Shown piece after piece: positions 49,324-59,199 of a stretch of DNA of 64,000 nt. Made by a program: the position numbers and the translations under genes. The stretch comes from Trema orientale (Eukaryota > Streptophyta > Magnoliopsida > Rosales > Cannabaceae). The notes below the pieces were generated by a model. The model was not told the DNA's origin. It made no database searches and worked only from the letters and a program-made list of their open reading frames with translations. Location of the stretch: NCBI GenBank assembly GCA_002914845.1, contig JXTC01000587.1, forward strand, positions 10,442 through 74,441, in the 5' to 3' direction. How positions within the stretch are numbered: the stretch's first letter is position 1; each line of letters begins with the position of its first letter.

Positions 49324-49880
49324 AGGAGTGGTAATTTGTGTAATTGTGTTATATTCGTGTCATGTCGAGACATATAAATAATTTGCAACTACCCAACTCA
49401 AACCCGAACACAACACATTTATTATTCGTGTCATTATTTGTAAACATATACAGATACACTAAATGAATATGTTAACATATAAATGATATATTTAACACGT
49501 TATTTAATATGTTGTACTTAGGTCATGTCCAACATACCGTTTAGCCCATTAATATAACTCAATTTAACTACTTAATATTAAATATGTCCCATTTTGTTAA
49601 ACCTAACGTAACCGATTAACCTATTAAGTTTACATGTTAACTTATTTCATATTTCTAATATAACCTAATATAATCTATTAAGTTATTTAAAATCTCTAGT
49701 TTTAACCAATGAACCATTATCACTCAAATAAATATAATATACTATCCAAAATATAAAATAAAAATAAAACTTTCAAGTTTCAGTACATAAAACATCATGG
49801 GGAAGTTTTTAAGTCTCAACACAGACAATATAATACAAAGTTTCAAAAAATTTAATTATGTTATACGTGTCGATTTTGGT

Positions 49881-50475
49881 TGTAGCAAGTTAACTTGATT
49901 TTGATATGTTATTTTATCGTGTTTAATCAGGTTTACCTATTTTGACTAGCACATGTTTAAGACAAACCTGAACTTGCTAATTTTTTGTTGAGAAATTAAG
50001 GTTTCAATCTTACTCACTCTTATTTTAAAGACAACAAATATTTGATTTAGTACTAATGATTTAACTTGGGTGTGTAGTGAAATGGTATTAAAGTTCTAGC
50101 TCAAGTTAATCAAAGAATCAAGCTTGAAGATGGATGTATATGAACCTATTAGAATTAAGCTTGAAGATGAATCAAGCTTGTAGCAAGTTAACTTGATTTT
50201 GATATATTATTTTATCATGTTTAATCAGGTTTACCTATTTTGACTAGCACATGTTTAAGGCAAACTTGAACCTGCTAATTTTTGTTGAGAAATTAAGGTT
50301 TCAATCTTACTCACTCTTATTTTAAAGATAACAAATATTTGATTTAGTACTAATGATTTAACTTGAGTATGTAGTGAAATGGTATTAAAGTTTTAGCTCA
50401 AGTTAATCAAGGAATCAAGCTTGAAGATGGATGCATATGAGCCTATTAGAATCAAGCTTGAAGATGAACAATCAA
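49881..50475. repeat. 299-bp direct tandem duplication spanning the solo LTR left border
   Basis: TGTAGCAAGTTAACTTGATT occurs at 49881 and 50180. The copies remain collinear through GGTTTACCTATTTTGACTAG and TTGTTGAGAAATTAAGG to CAAGCTTGAAGATG. Each copy holds about 100 bp of pre-insertion DNA and about 190 bp of the LTR start. Confidence 0.9.
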
Positions 50476-51891
50476 GATACAAGACCATGTCTAGATAGGG
50501 TATATTTCATACTTAGTCTTTATTTGATTTAGTTCATTGCACATAGATTCTCTTTGTATTGGTTCATACTTTCAAAAGAATTTTCAAATACTTTCAAAAG
50601 AATTTTCACATTTTAAAAGAATTTTCAAACTATCTTAAGGTTAAAATGGTTATTTTATTTTAAAAGTTTGAAAATAAATATCATTTTTAATCTAGCTAAA
50701 ATTCCCGTAAAAAAATCTATTTTTAGTGAGAAAAATATTTGGAAAATAATGAGATTTAAAATATCGATAAAAAAAAAACCAAGGAAGCCAATCGGTGGTT
50801 TCTGGTCCTAAAATGATCGACTACTGGTGGTCGACCACTATAACTCGACCATTTGACCATTGGAGCTAAACATCACTATCAGACTCCAACGGCTAGTAAA
50901 AATGGTCGATCACTTTTTAGGATGGTTGACCACTTTTCTGGCAGATAGCTAGTAACGGTTGAAAACGGCTAGTTTTTGAAGACAACTTTAAATAGAGCTA
51001 AGTTTGATGACTTAGAAAGAGAGAATACGAACCCACATTGATTCCCAATCAGTTTTTAAGTGCAAAAGCTCTCTTTTACTCAACTTTAACTTTCAAATCA
51101 TATTGAGTCAATCTTAGAGCATCTATATTGCATTGTTCTCAAATTTCTTAAGCCAAAATTGAATTAATTACTTTTGTGAGGAGAGTTCTTGAGTATGTTC
51201 ACTCTCGTTTATTGTAAAACCATTTGAGTTGAAGTGATGTTGTCACTGGAATCTAAACAACCTGATTTAGATGAGGTTGCCATCGGAGTCTAAATAACCT
51301 GTGTATAGGTGAGATTGCTACCGAAATCTAAACAACCCGAGTGTAGGTGAGGTTGTCACGGTGAGGTTGCTACTGGAGTCTAAACAACCTATGAGTTGGT
51401 GAGATTGACATCATTGTCTAAACAATCTGTATAAGTGAGGTTGGGACTGGAGTCAAAACAATCCGAGGTTAGGCGTGATAGAACGGAGTCAAGACTATTG
51501 TAAAGGTGTGGATGAGCCTAAGAAGAATTCACTTTATTTGTAAAAAGGGCGGTCAAGTCCATAATATTGATTCGAATAGTGGAAGCTCAAAGCAAGTTAC
51601 CGAGGGCTGGAGACGTAGACAAACCGTCGTGTTTGTCAAACCTTATAAAAACCGAGTTTGTATTTTCTCTATCCCTACATTCTTTACTTTAATACAAACT
51701 ATTTGATTATGTGTTTGATATTTATTGTGCTCAATGAACTTGGTATTATTGTTATATATTTGGTATTATTGTTCATTTAGCCTCAAATTTTTAAAATAGT
51801 GGTATATGGTTTTACATAGTTAAAAAGTTTCTTAAAACATTTTAAAACCCAATTCACTCCCCCTTCTTGGGTAGTCAATCTTGGGCTAACA
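50283..51891 (+). mobile_element. Solo LTR C, SIRE/Maximus-like Copia, 1.6 kb, TSD ATTTT
   Basis: It begins TGTTGAGAAATTAAGG and ends GGGCTAACA; ATTTT flanks both sides (50278-50282, 51892-51896). The CCCAATTCACTCCCCCTTCT segment just before the end is characteristic of SIRE/Maximus-type Copia LTRs as I know them. It carries an internal 38-bp minisatellite at about 51239-51480. No primer-binding site or second LTR follows. Confidence 0.85.
51239..51480. repeat. About 38-bp minisatellite inside solo LTR C
   Basis: Six or so degenerate units of the form GAGGTTGCxAxxGGAGTCTAAACAACCTG. The first two units are 37 and 38 bp; later ones vary. Confidence 0.75.
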
Positions 51892-52179
51892 ATTTTGTAT
51901 AGGTTTTGAGTCGTATTATCGTGTCATGACCTAGATTGCCAATCACAGCTCAAAATGCATCATCAATGTTGAAATAAAATTTAATTATACATAATACCCT
52001 AACAATGTTTAACTTTAATTCCCAACATTTGTACATTAAGAGACTTATTTGCTCTTTTTTTTTTTTAAAAAAAAAAAGATACTTAATTGCAAAATTTATT
52101 TTCTAGGGGCCATTAATACCAAATTTAGGACAAATTCTTTAGGAGGAAAGATTCCACAAATCCAAAAGCAAAAAAAAGA

Positions 52180-52530
52180 TGTTATCACTTTTATACTCTG
52201 TATTTTGACATTTTGTTCAAATTATATCTTGTGTTTTGATTATTATCATTATTGATTTTTAGATTTGAAATCTATTACAAATTTATACACGGATACCAAT
52301 TTAGAGCAATTAATTTACTAATTTACTATTTAAAAAATTGAAAATAAACCATATAAAGGCTGATCTAAGAATAAGTTTATTAAATCATCTTGGTAAATTA
52401 ACTGCTCTAAATTAGTATCTTGAGTATAAATTTATAACAAATACTAAATTTTAGAATTAATGTTGATAATAACTAATATAAAAAGTATAAACCGTACAAA
52501 ATGTGAAATTAAAATACACTCATGCTATCC
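52180..52530. mobile_element. Fold-back MITE, about 350 bp, upstream of CASPL5B
   Basis: The left arm (TATACTCTGTATTTTGACAT ... GGATACCAATTTAGAGCAAT) is matched by the reverse complement of the right arm (GTGTATTTTAATTTCACATT ... AGATACTAATTTAGAGCAGT) over roughly 150 bp. A single related arm lies at about 25870-26000. It ends about 490 bp before the CASPL5B start codon. Confidence 0.6.
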
Positions 52531-53020
52531 CAGGAAAAAATAAAGAAAGATGCGAAGGCTCTCTCAAGCAAATGGGTTTGCCGACGAGTCACCCAAAAAC
52601 AAAAGTAACGAAGGGCCAAGTGTCAAATCCAACGAACAATAATCAATAAAAGAGCATTAATTGTCATAATTATCCAATCAGCATTAAATAAAAAACCTCT
52701 CCATCACTCCAAAACTTCCACCGGAAAATTTTGCTGGAACAAACCACCAGACTGTAGAGAGAAGAGAGAGCTCTGCACAGCCTAAAAGAAAGCCTTTTAG
52801 CTTTCTCTCCCTTTTTCCTCCTTTATTTTCCGGGAAAATTCTCATGATCACATAGGGAGGGAGAGTGTGGGTGTGGCACAATAGTGCTTTTGTTTGATTT
52901 TTCAGATCTTGAGGGATGAAGGGTTGAATGTTATTTAGGGAGAGGAGAGAGTTGAAGGAAGAGGATGAGACTTCATAGCTTGAGAGTTGAGAACATTAAA
53001 AGGGGTAGTGAAACGCTGCC
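52531..53020 (+). promoter_or_regulatory. Promoter and long 5' leader region of CASPL5B
   Basis: A 490-bp interval with pyrimidine-rich stretches (52790-52830) and no intervening gene. The transcription start cannot be fixed from sequence alone. Confidence 0.35.
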
Positions 53021-53619
53021 ATGGAAGAGGTTCCTGGCTCTTTGGGTACTTTTCCTAGCTTCTCTTTGAGATTGGGCCAGACCCTTTTCTCCTCTGCTTC
53101 CCTTCTTTTCATGTCTCTTGGTGTCGAGTTTTATAGCTACACTGCTTTCTGGTAATTTCACTTTTTTTTTTTTTAATGGGTACCTCTGTTTTTATACATG
53201 TCTATATTATTTTTCAGTTAGATTTTGATGTTAATTCGATGTACCCTTTTCGATTAAACTCAGTTCCATTTTAATACTCTAAAAATTGAATGGAATTAAA
53301 CTTGGAATTTGAACAGAAACGAAGCCAGAAAATCAGTAGTATGATCCTTTTGTAGTTACGTGGAGGTCAAATGAAAGGGTATACATTGCATAGGGTGCTC
53401 AATTCTTAAATTAAATTCTTGAGAAATGTATCTTAACTTAATTCTGCACTTTAAATTAAAAAGAAATGTGTGAAATAGTATTACTGTTACGATTATCTTT
53501 CTTCTGCCTCTCCGGACCCTGGTCTTGAGGTGATAAATCTTGGTTGTGTCACAAGTACTTTAAACCTATTTTTGTATAAAAATTCACTCATAACCACTAT
53601 TACCCACAAGGCTTCAGAG

Positions 53620-53650
<31 letters not shown>

Positions 53651-54720
53651 GCAGTGCTTTTGTTCATAATTGACTCGGTCAGTTTGGTTAGTTTACTATG
53701 AAATAGGCCAATAACAATGCTTTTGCACCAATAATCCATGAACAAGCATTCAAATCCACCCATTTTTTCCTATTTAAAGTACAATCAACGACTCAGTTAC
53801 AGTGGCTAAACCAGTAGGTCCAGCACCACTAAGTCATTTCATATGGTACAGTATGTTAGAATTATAGTAGCAACTACCAACTATAAACATGTCTTTTCAT
53901 GCTCATCGCCTGTTATAATTTGGTTCATAATGTAGTTTCTCACGAGGGATACTGGCAATATTCTCTTTTACAATCTCTTTTGCACGTTTTCAATCTTACT
54001 GTTTGATACGTGGATTCTATTATAGTTTTATATTATTAAAATATTAAACTGAATAATAGAATCTACGTACTAGACTATAAGACTGAAGAGTATAAAAGAG
54101 AATGAGAAAGAGAGTGTATTTAACATTCCTCAGTAACTAACATTTTAATACTTCAGCTACCTTGTCACGGTCATGGGTTTGGTTATACCATGGAGTTTAA
54201 CTTTGGCACTTGTGGATGGATACTCTCTTCTTGTTAAATGCCCACTTCGCCAGCCCGGAATATTGCTGATTATTGTTGTAGGAGATTGGGTAAGCAACCG
54301 AGACTCTTTTTAACAACAAAACTAATACACTTCTCCAAAGATTATTGTAGTGTTCAATAGGAGGACGATTAAGAAACCTGCCCTGATTGATTTGTTGATG
54401 ATTTCTTTTTATGTTGATGATTTCTTTTTATTATTTTTTTAGTCTATTGCGATAAAGTATTTATGCATAAGCATAATTATAGTTGGGACTATTTCTAATC
54501 GATTCAATATTTATATTTGAAACAGTTATTATCAGTCCTCACACTGGCAGCAGCTTGCTCAACGGCTAGTGTTGTGGATCTCCTGCTCCATGCCGATCGA
54601 TCGTATTGCCCTCCAAAACTTTGCAGCAGGTATCAGATATCTGCTGCAATGGCCTTCTTCTCATGGCTCTTGTCTTTGGCTTCTTCTCTTTTCAATCTTT
54701 GGTTGCTTCCCTCTTTGTAA
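53021..54720 (+). CDS. CASPL5B: CASP-like membrane protein, subfamily 5B, 152 aa, 3 exons
   Basis: A four-span MARVEL-type membrane protein of the CASP-like family, relatives of the Casparian-strip domain proteins that organise plasma-membrane platforms; the function of group 5 is largely unknown. The exons are 53021-53151, 54157-54289 and 54526-54720, GT-AG with matching phases (131+133+195 nt). The N-terminus MEEVPGSLGT, the segments LRLGQTLFSSASLLFMSLGV, YLVTVMGLVIPWSLTLALVD and GILLIIVVGDWLLSVLTLAA, the motif LLLHADRSYC and the tail SSLFNLWLLPSL are typical of CASPL5B. The Cys pair in the last loop (RSYCPPKLC) is present. The gene is complete and convergent with the PPR gene. Confidence 0.92.
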
Positions 54721-55273
54721 TCGATCCCTCTTGGTCTCGGGGTTATGCCTTGCCTTCCAGCTTCCAGAAATTTATGATCCAAATGAAAGTGTTTATAGGC
54801 CTTTTTTTTTTTTAAAATTTTTTTTTGGGTACATCGGTAATAGTCATAGCTTTGTATATTTCACTCCAGTTTGGAATTGTAAATGTTCCTAGAGCTAATA
54901 AAAACTGGAAACTTTACAACCAAGCAAATTGAAAATGAATGATTCAGTACTTTATTTACAAGCAAAAATTTCATCTTTTTCCATAGTTCAATTAACATAC
55001 ATGTGTAATACAGTTTCAGCATTTAAAAGAAAACGAAAAAGGATTGTTGAGACCAATACATCGTTACAGTCCCCCAGTTTTGCAAAAAGTTCTCGTACCA
55101 TGTCGATAAATTACTTCACCCCTCAATTCTCTTGTGAAATTCATAATTGGCTGTGAAAGAGGGGAATTTTTTTTTCCTCCCACTGAAACCTAAATCTTTG
55201 AGAGTAGGAAACTCTAGGATGCCTGAAAGATAATTTAATTCTCAAGCCAAATGCCAAAAATCATCCAACCCTC
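54721..55273. other. Spacer between convergent CASPL5B and PPR genes
   Basis: Contains the 3'UTRs of both genes; no separate feature seen. The overlapping open frames here are out-of-frame extensions of CASPL5B exon 3. Confidence 0.55.
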
Positions 55274-56740
55274 TTACACGGACACCTGAGTTTGTAACAT
55301 CTCATTCTTCAACTTATCAGCCATTTCCAAATTACCTTGTTTTCTATATCCAGATATAAAGGCAGTGTAAATCTCAGAACTCGGTTTAAACCCCTTTGAA
55401 ACCATTTCCGCCTGCAGCCTTAAAGCCTCTTCCATATTCCCTTCCGAACATAACCCTGTTATCAGAGACTCAAAACTCTTCCTTGTTGGATGAAAACCAA
55501 AATGTCTCTCTGCACTTCTCACAATATCTAAAGCTTCCAAAACCCTACTCTTATCACAAAGCCCTCTAATCAATGCAACCATTGTTGAAGCCTCAGGCCT
55601 AAAATCTTTTCCACGCATATCCTTATACACAAGTAGAGCTGAATCAACATTCCCAGTCTTGCAGTAGCCGCTTAGAATATGTTCATGTGTGGTAGAAGTG
55701 CTCTCTATTCCACTCATTGTCATTTCTCTGAAAAATTCTTCAGCTTTTTCAATCTCTCCAATTCTGCAAAATCCACTGATTATGGTGTTGTAAGCCATAA
55801 CATCAGGGTCCATGTTCTTTGCTCTCATTTCTTCCCACAAAGCCTCTGCTTCATTCATTTTCTCCTCATCACAGTACGCTGCCATCAAAATACTGTAACT
55901 ATAGCCGTTAGGGTTGCAATTCAATTCTGCTATTTGGTCCCAAATCTCCTTCACCTTGTCCACCATACCATCCCGATAAAAAGCTACCATTAAAGTATTT
56001 AAGGTCTCTATTTTCGGCCTAACACTAGGAATCCTTCTCACATTATCTTCCCTACTTTCACAATCTAACCCAAAAATCTCTCTGTAAATCATGTAGCCTT
56101 CAGGAGCTCCATAGGACTGCGAAACATTTCGAATCAACAAATTGCAGGTACTATAGCTTGGGCTAATACTGCGAGATAACAACATTCTCACAATCTTGAT
56201 CGAAGAATCAATCTTCTTCGATTCCAAACAAGCTTTGATTAGCAAATCGAACACAAACGGAGCGGAGCCACATTGCTTGTAGGTCTTCACGAGGGACTCA
56301 AAGACTTTCAATGGCCTAGATTCGAGCTCATCATCTGACCCTGAAACCCGAATAGCTTCTTGAATCAAAATCAGGGCTTGCCCTTTGAGGCGACCTCGTG
56401 CGAGGATGTGAATGATGGTTGAATAAGAGTGGAGGTCATGGTTGCAGAGGAACTTTTGCTTGGTCCAGTTGAAGAACCGGAGGACTAGATGGGGATTATT
56501 TTTCAGGTGAATGACAATCTGGGAAAATTCTTTTGGGTTGAAACCATTGGGACAGAGTGATCGAAGATTACTCCAGCGAGATTTTGAGCGTTGGTGGGTG
56601 AGGACAGAAACGACAGTTGAGATTGGAGTTTGGTCATTACATGGTGAGGAAGTTGAGAAGGTGGAGAGAGATGACGGTTTTGGTTTTGGGGTTGGGAAGA
56701 GAATGCTTTTCAGGGCATGAATTGTCATGTTTGAACACAT
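55274..56740 (-). CDS. P-class pentatricopeptide repeat protein (At2g15980-like), 488 aa, intronless
   Basis: An organellar RNA-binding helical-repeat protein. The N-terminus is Ser/Thr/Pro-rich and basic, fitting a transit peptide. A conserved pre-repeat region follows (SKSRWSNLRSLCPNGFNPKE, NNPHLVLRFFNW, GSAPFVFDLLIKACL). About seven 35-residue repeats then occupy residues 245-485, with the usual pattern (TLNTLMVAFYRDGMVDKV, YSYSILMAAYCDEEKMNEAE, MAYNTIISGFCRIGEIEKAE, and so on). No E or DYW editing domain, so it belongs to the P subclass. Its closest recalled relative is Arabidopsis At2g15980, which lies beside COR413-PM1 there. The ATG at 56740 was taken; 56728 is also possible. RNA target unknown. 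Confidence 0.92.
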   Translation of the reverse strand: MCSNMTIHALKSILFPTPKPKPSSLSTFSTSSPCNDQTPISTVVSVLTHQRSKSRWSNLRSLCPNGFNPKEFSQIVIHLKNNPHLVLRFFNWTKQKFLCNHDLHSYSTIIHILARGRLKGQALILIQEAIRVSGSDDELESRPLKVFESLVKTYKQCGSAPFVFDLLIKACLESKKIDSSIKIVRMLLSRSISPSYSTCNLLIRNVSQSYGAPEGYMIYREIFGLDCESREDNVRRIPSVRPKIETLNTLMVAFYRDGMVDKVKEIWDQIAELNCNPNGYSYSILMAAYCDEEKMNEAEALWEEMRAKNMDPDVMAYNTIISGFCRIGEIEKAEEFFREMTMSGIESTSTTHEHILSGYCKTGNVDSALLVYKDMRGKDFRPEASTMVALIRGLCDKSRVLEALDIVRSAERHFGFHPTRKSFESLITGLCSEGNMEEALRLQAEMVSKGFKPSSEIYTAFISGYRKQGNLEMADKLKNEMLQTQVSV

Positions 56741-57596
56741 GTTTTAGAAACATTAACTATTATTATTATTTGAAAAAAATGATTTAGAAGCACAAAATTT
56801 GTACTTCCAAGTGTTTGGTAAGTTGTTTTCTAAAATTCAACTTGGAAAATAAAAGAGTAAAAACAAGAAAACAATGTTTAGTTGTTTCCATTTTTAATGA
56901 AAGATGAAGGCCTGATTTTGAAACTAGCCAAATGCAGATTCTTGAAGCTCTTTGATTTATGTTCTTCAAACATCATGAGATTGATTTCAAAAGGGATACC
57001 AAACCATTAGAATTTAGCTTGATTCTCATTCATGATCAAACTTTATCGAGAGACTTGCCTCCTTACCATGCAATGGTACTACCTAAATATGATGCCAGCC
57101 ACAGCAAACATTTGTCAACTGAAATAAACGGGTTGAAAGTTAGTGCATTTTCGACAAGTAAGAACCTAATGATAGAACTGGTATTACAGTATTTAAACAC
57201 TACTAAATTTTGATGCCATAAATATATCGAGATATGGTAAAGTTCATGACAATCAAGACAAAAATTCTTCTTCCGATAACCAGAGGACTAACTTCAAAAA
57301 GAAAATCCCACAGAGCAATCTTAGAATAAAGTGTAATTAGCCGAAGAAGAAAAAAGGATGGTCCAGTGAAACAATCAATGGAAAACAAATGAACAAAACT
57401 GCAAATTTAAGGAGTTCCTTCATGCTATTAAGGAGTATTGATAAAATTACTTTTAGAAATCAATTCATGCAACAGCATCCATAAATCCATTAAACCTGAT
57501 AAAAATGTAAAAAATAAAACAATATATATATATAAGAAAAAAACTACATATTCTCACTAAAAGAAGACATTGGTTGAGTTTTTGAGCGCATAGAAA
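56741..57596. other. Upstream region of the PPR gene, no gene seen
   Basis: AT-rich DNA between the PPR start and the uS11m-derived duplication. The open frame at 56959-57213 has no recognised content. Confidence 0.45.
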
Positions 57597-58456
57597 CTCA
57601 GGAAAACAAAGAGGAACCATTTAAAGAATCTAAAATTTGCAGACAAGTCAATACAGAAGTTATTAAAAAAACAAAATTCCAAGATAGAACTGGAATTTGA
57701 CCACAAAAGAAAGTCCTGGATTACAGAAATGACACTGCAGAACATTTCCCAGATTTGTTGGAAGCTTTGCTCTAGTACTCCTAAATTTGTAAAGAAAACA
57801 ATCCTCAACTTCTCATGAACTAAAAGTCTAAAATGATGAGCGGCCGTGGAAGCTATACTCATCCAGTAAACTAAGTCAAAAAAACATGAGGAACCCATAT
57901 ATCTTACCAAAGATACAATAAACAAAAGCACACAAGGCCATCTTTTCGGTACAACAAAATCAATTAAAGCATCAAGAAAATCGAAACCAAAGAATATAAT
58001 GCATTGTCCCTCTAGTAGTAATGACCAAAAAATTCCATGAATTTCAAAATGGTAACCCAAATTTAATAGTAGAAGCTCCCATTTTCTTAAACATTAGAAG
58101 CCAAAACAAAAACTGTAAGCTAAAAGTCATTGATAACTAAAATTTCAACAAAAAGATGAACTTATTGTATAAATTTGGGTTTGAAGTGTACCAGATATTC
58201 CCGGAATCACAGAAAAGGACCTTGAAGCAGTGAGGTGGCCATGGTGGATGATAAATTCCTCAATCCTCAATTCTGCTAAAGATTCAGACGCTTTAGATGT
58301 TGCTTCTGTTCATGGAATAGAAACACAAAGACCCACATTGAGAATCAGAAATATAAAACCCTAAACCCCACACACACACAAACACAATATATATATATAT
58401 ATATCACCAAAAATAAAAATCCAAGTCGTTTCTTTGAGCTTAGAAACTCAAGAAGA

Positions 58457-58492
<36 letters not shown>

Positions 58493-58496
58493 ATAT

Positions 58497-58542
<46 letters not shown>

Positions 58543-58715
58543 GTTAACCTGACCTGAAATGGTTCTTGAAAGGTTGCAGGTGGTTGTAGAGGGTGGGCGA
58601 GCGCCAGGCGGGGGGACCAAATATGGGAAGTGATGGAGAAAGAGGGACCAACTGGTGTAGGTAATTGGCTTAGGAAAAAGGCCCCAAAAAGAAACGATTT
58701 GGGCCTGGGACTACT
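57597..58715 (-). pseudogene. Duplicated 5' portion of the uS11m gene (promoter, leader, broken exon 1, intron 1)
   Basis: Collinear with about 33133-34180 in the same orientation: intron blocks such as AATTTGCAGACAAGTC and AAGCTATACTCATCCAGTAA, exon-1 sequence CTTCAAGGTCCTTTTCTGTG, the leader, and the upstream block with GGGTGGGCG and ATGGGAAGTGATGGAGAAAG. In the copy the start codon is ATT (58256-58254) and about 50 bp of presequence coding is deleted, so the presequence cannot be made. The ribosomal-protein exon 2 is absent. The promoter-like part may still be active, 1.5-2 kb upstream of the PPR gene in the same orientation. Confidence 0.88.
58387..58540. repeat. Compound (TA)n(TG)n(TA)n(GA)n microsatellite in the duplicated leader
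   Basis: TA runs at 58387-58404 and 58458-58470, a GT run at 58471-58490 and a 40-bp GA run at 58500-58539. The parental locus at 33970-33993 has only a short ATATATATACA and GAGAGAGA. Confidence 0.9.
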
Positions 58716-58939
58716 ATATCATGCGAAAAAATTGGGGATTTTTTGAGTTTTCCCTCTAAAAATGAAAAAGAATTACAAAAATACGGTATCAGAAAAATAA
58801 TACTTTCTCATACGGCGTACGAATGGTATTTTTAAAAGTCTACCACTCTTCTCTCAAAAACGCGGTGGCAAAATCGTAAAAAGGACAACTTTTTTAATAG
58901 CATTATTTAAAGAAAATTGTAATAAAAGTAAAGCCAAGT

Positions 58940-59006
58940 TGGTCAGTCTAGTGGCTGAGGCGTCTCTTTTCCTTCTTCGTGCCATGAGTTCGATCCCTGT
59001 TGACCA
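58940..59006 (+). other. tRNA-like sequence (SINE head or tRNA relic)
   Basis: The ends TGGTCA and TGACCA can pair. An A-box-like AGTCTAGTGGCTGAGG and a B-box-like GAGTTCGATCC lie at the right spacing, and a T-run follows at once. It is 67 bp with no proper anticodon arm, so it is not a functional tRNA. Confidence 0.35.
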
Positions 59007-59199
59007 TTTTTTTTTTAATTTTTATTTCATTGATTCATATGCTCTTTTTTTTTCCTTTTCTTTTCCTTTTTAATTTTTTCGCCATTGAGCCATATGCTTC
59101 TTTTTCTCTTTCTTTTTTTTCATTCTTTGAATAATTATTTTCCTTTCATGGTTTTTAAATAAAGTACTAACTCAAATTTTCCCTCTCAGTCTTAAGCGC

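Larger units (their letters stand above)
49324..51950. mobile_element. Dispersed repeat with short inverted ends, split by a solo LTR
   Basis: The left end AGGAGTGGTAATTTGTG resembles the reverse complement of the right end (TGTGATTGGCAATCTAGGTC). The body has the CGTGTCATGTCGAGAC, GGTTTACC and CGTGTCATGACC motifs of a widespread plant repeat type. The sequence is continuous across the solo LTR at 50283-51891. Boundaries approximate. Confidence 0.45.

Noticed and set aside
49986..50282. First TGTTGAG copy at 49986 as the start of solo LTR C
   Set aside because: The 5 bases before it are TTTTT, not ATTTT. The second copy at 50283 gives an exact target duplication, and the first copy is explained by the later tandem duplication.
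54569..54892. Overlapping open frames at 54569-54892
   Set aside because: Out-of-frame readings of CASPL5B exon 3 and its 3'UTR.
58195..58260. A functional second uS11m exon 1
   Set aside because: The ATG is ATT, about 50 bp is deleted, and the substitute ATG gives only a 12-codon frame.
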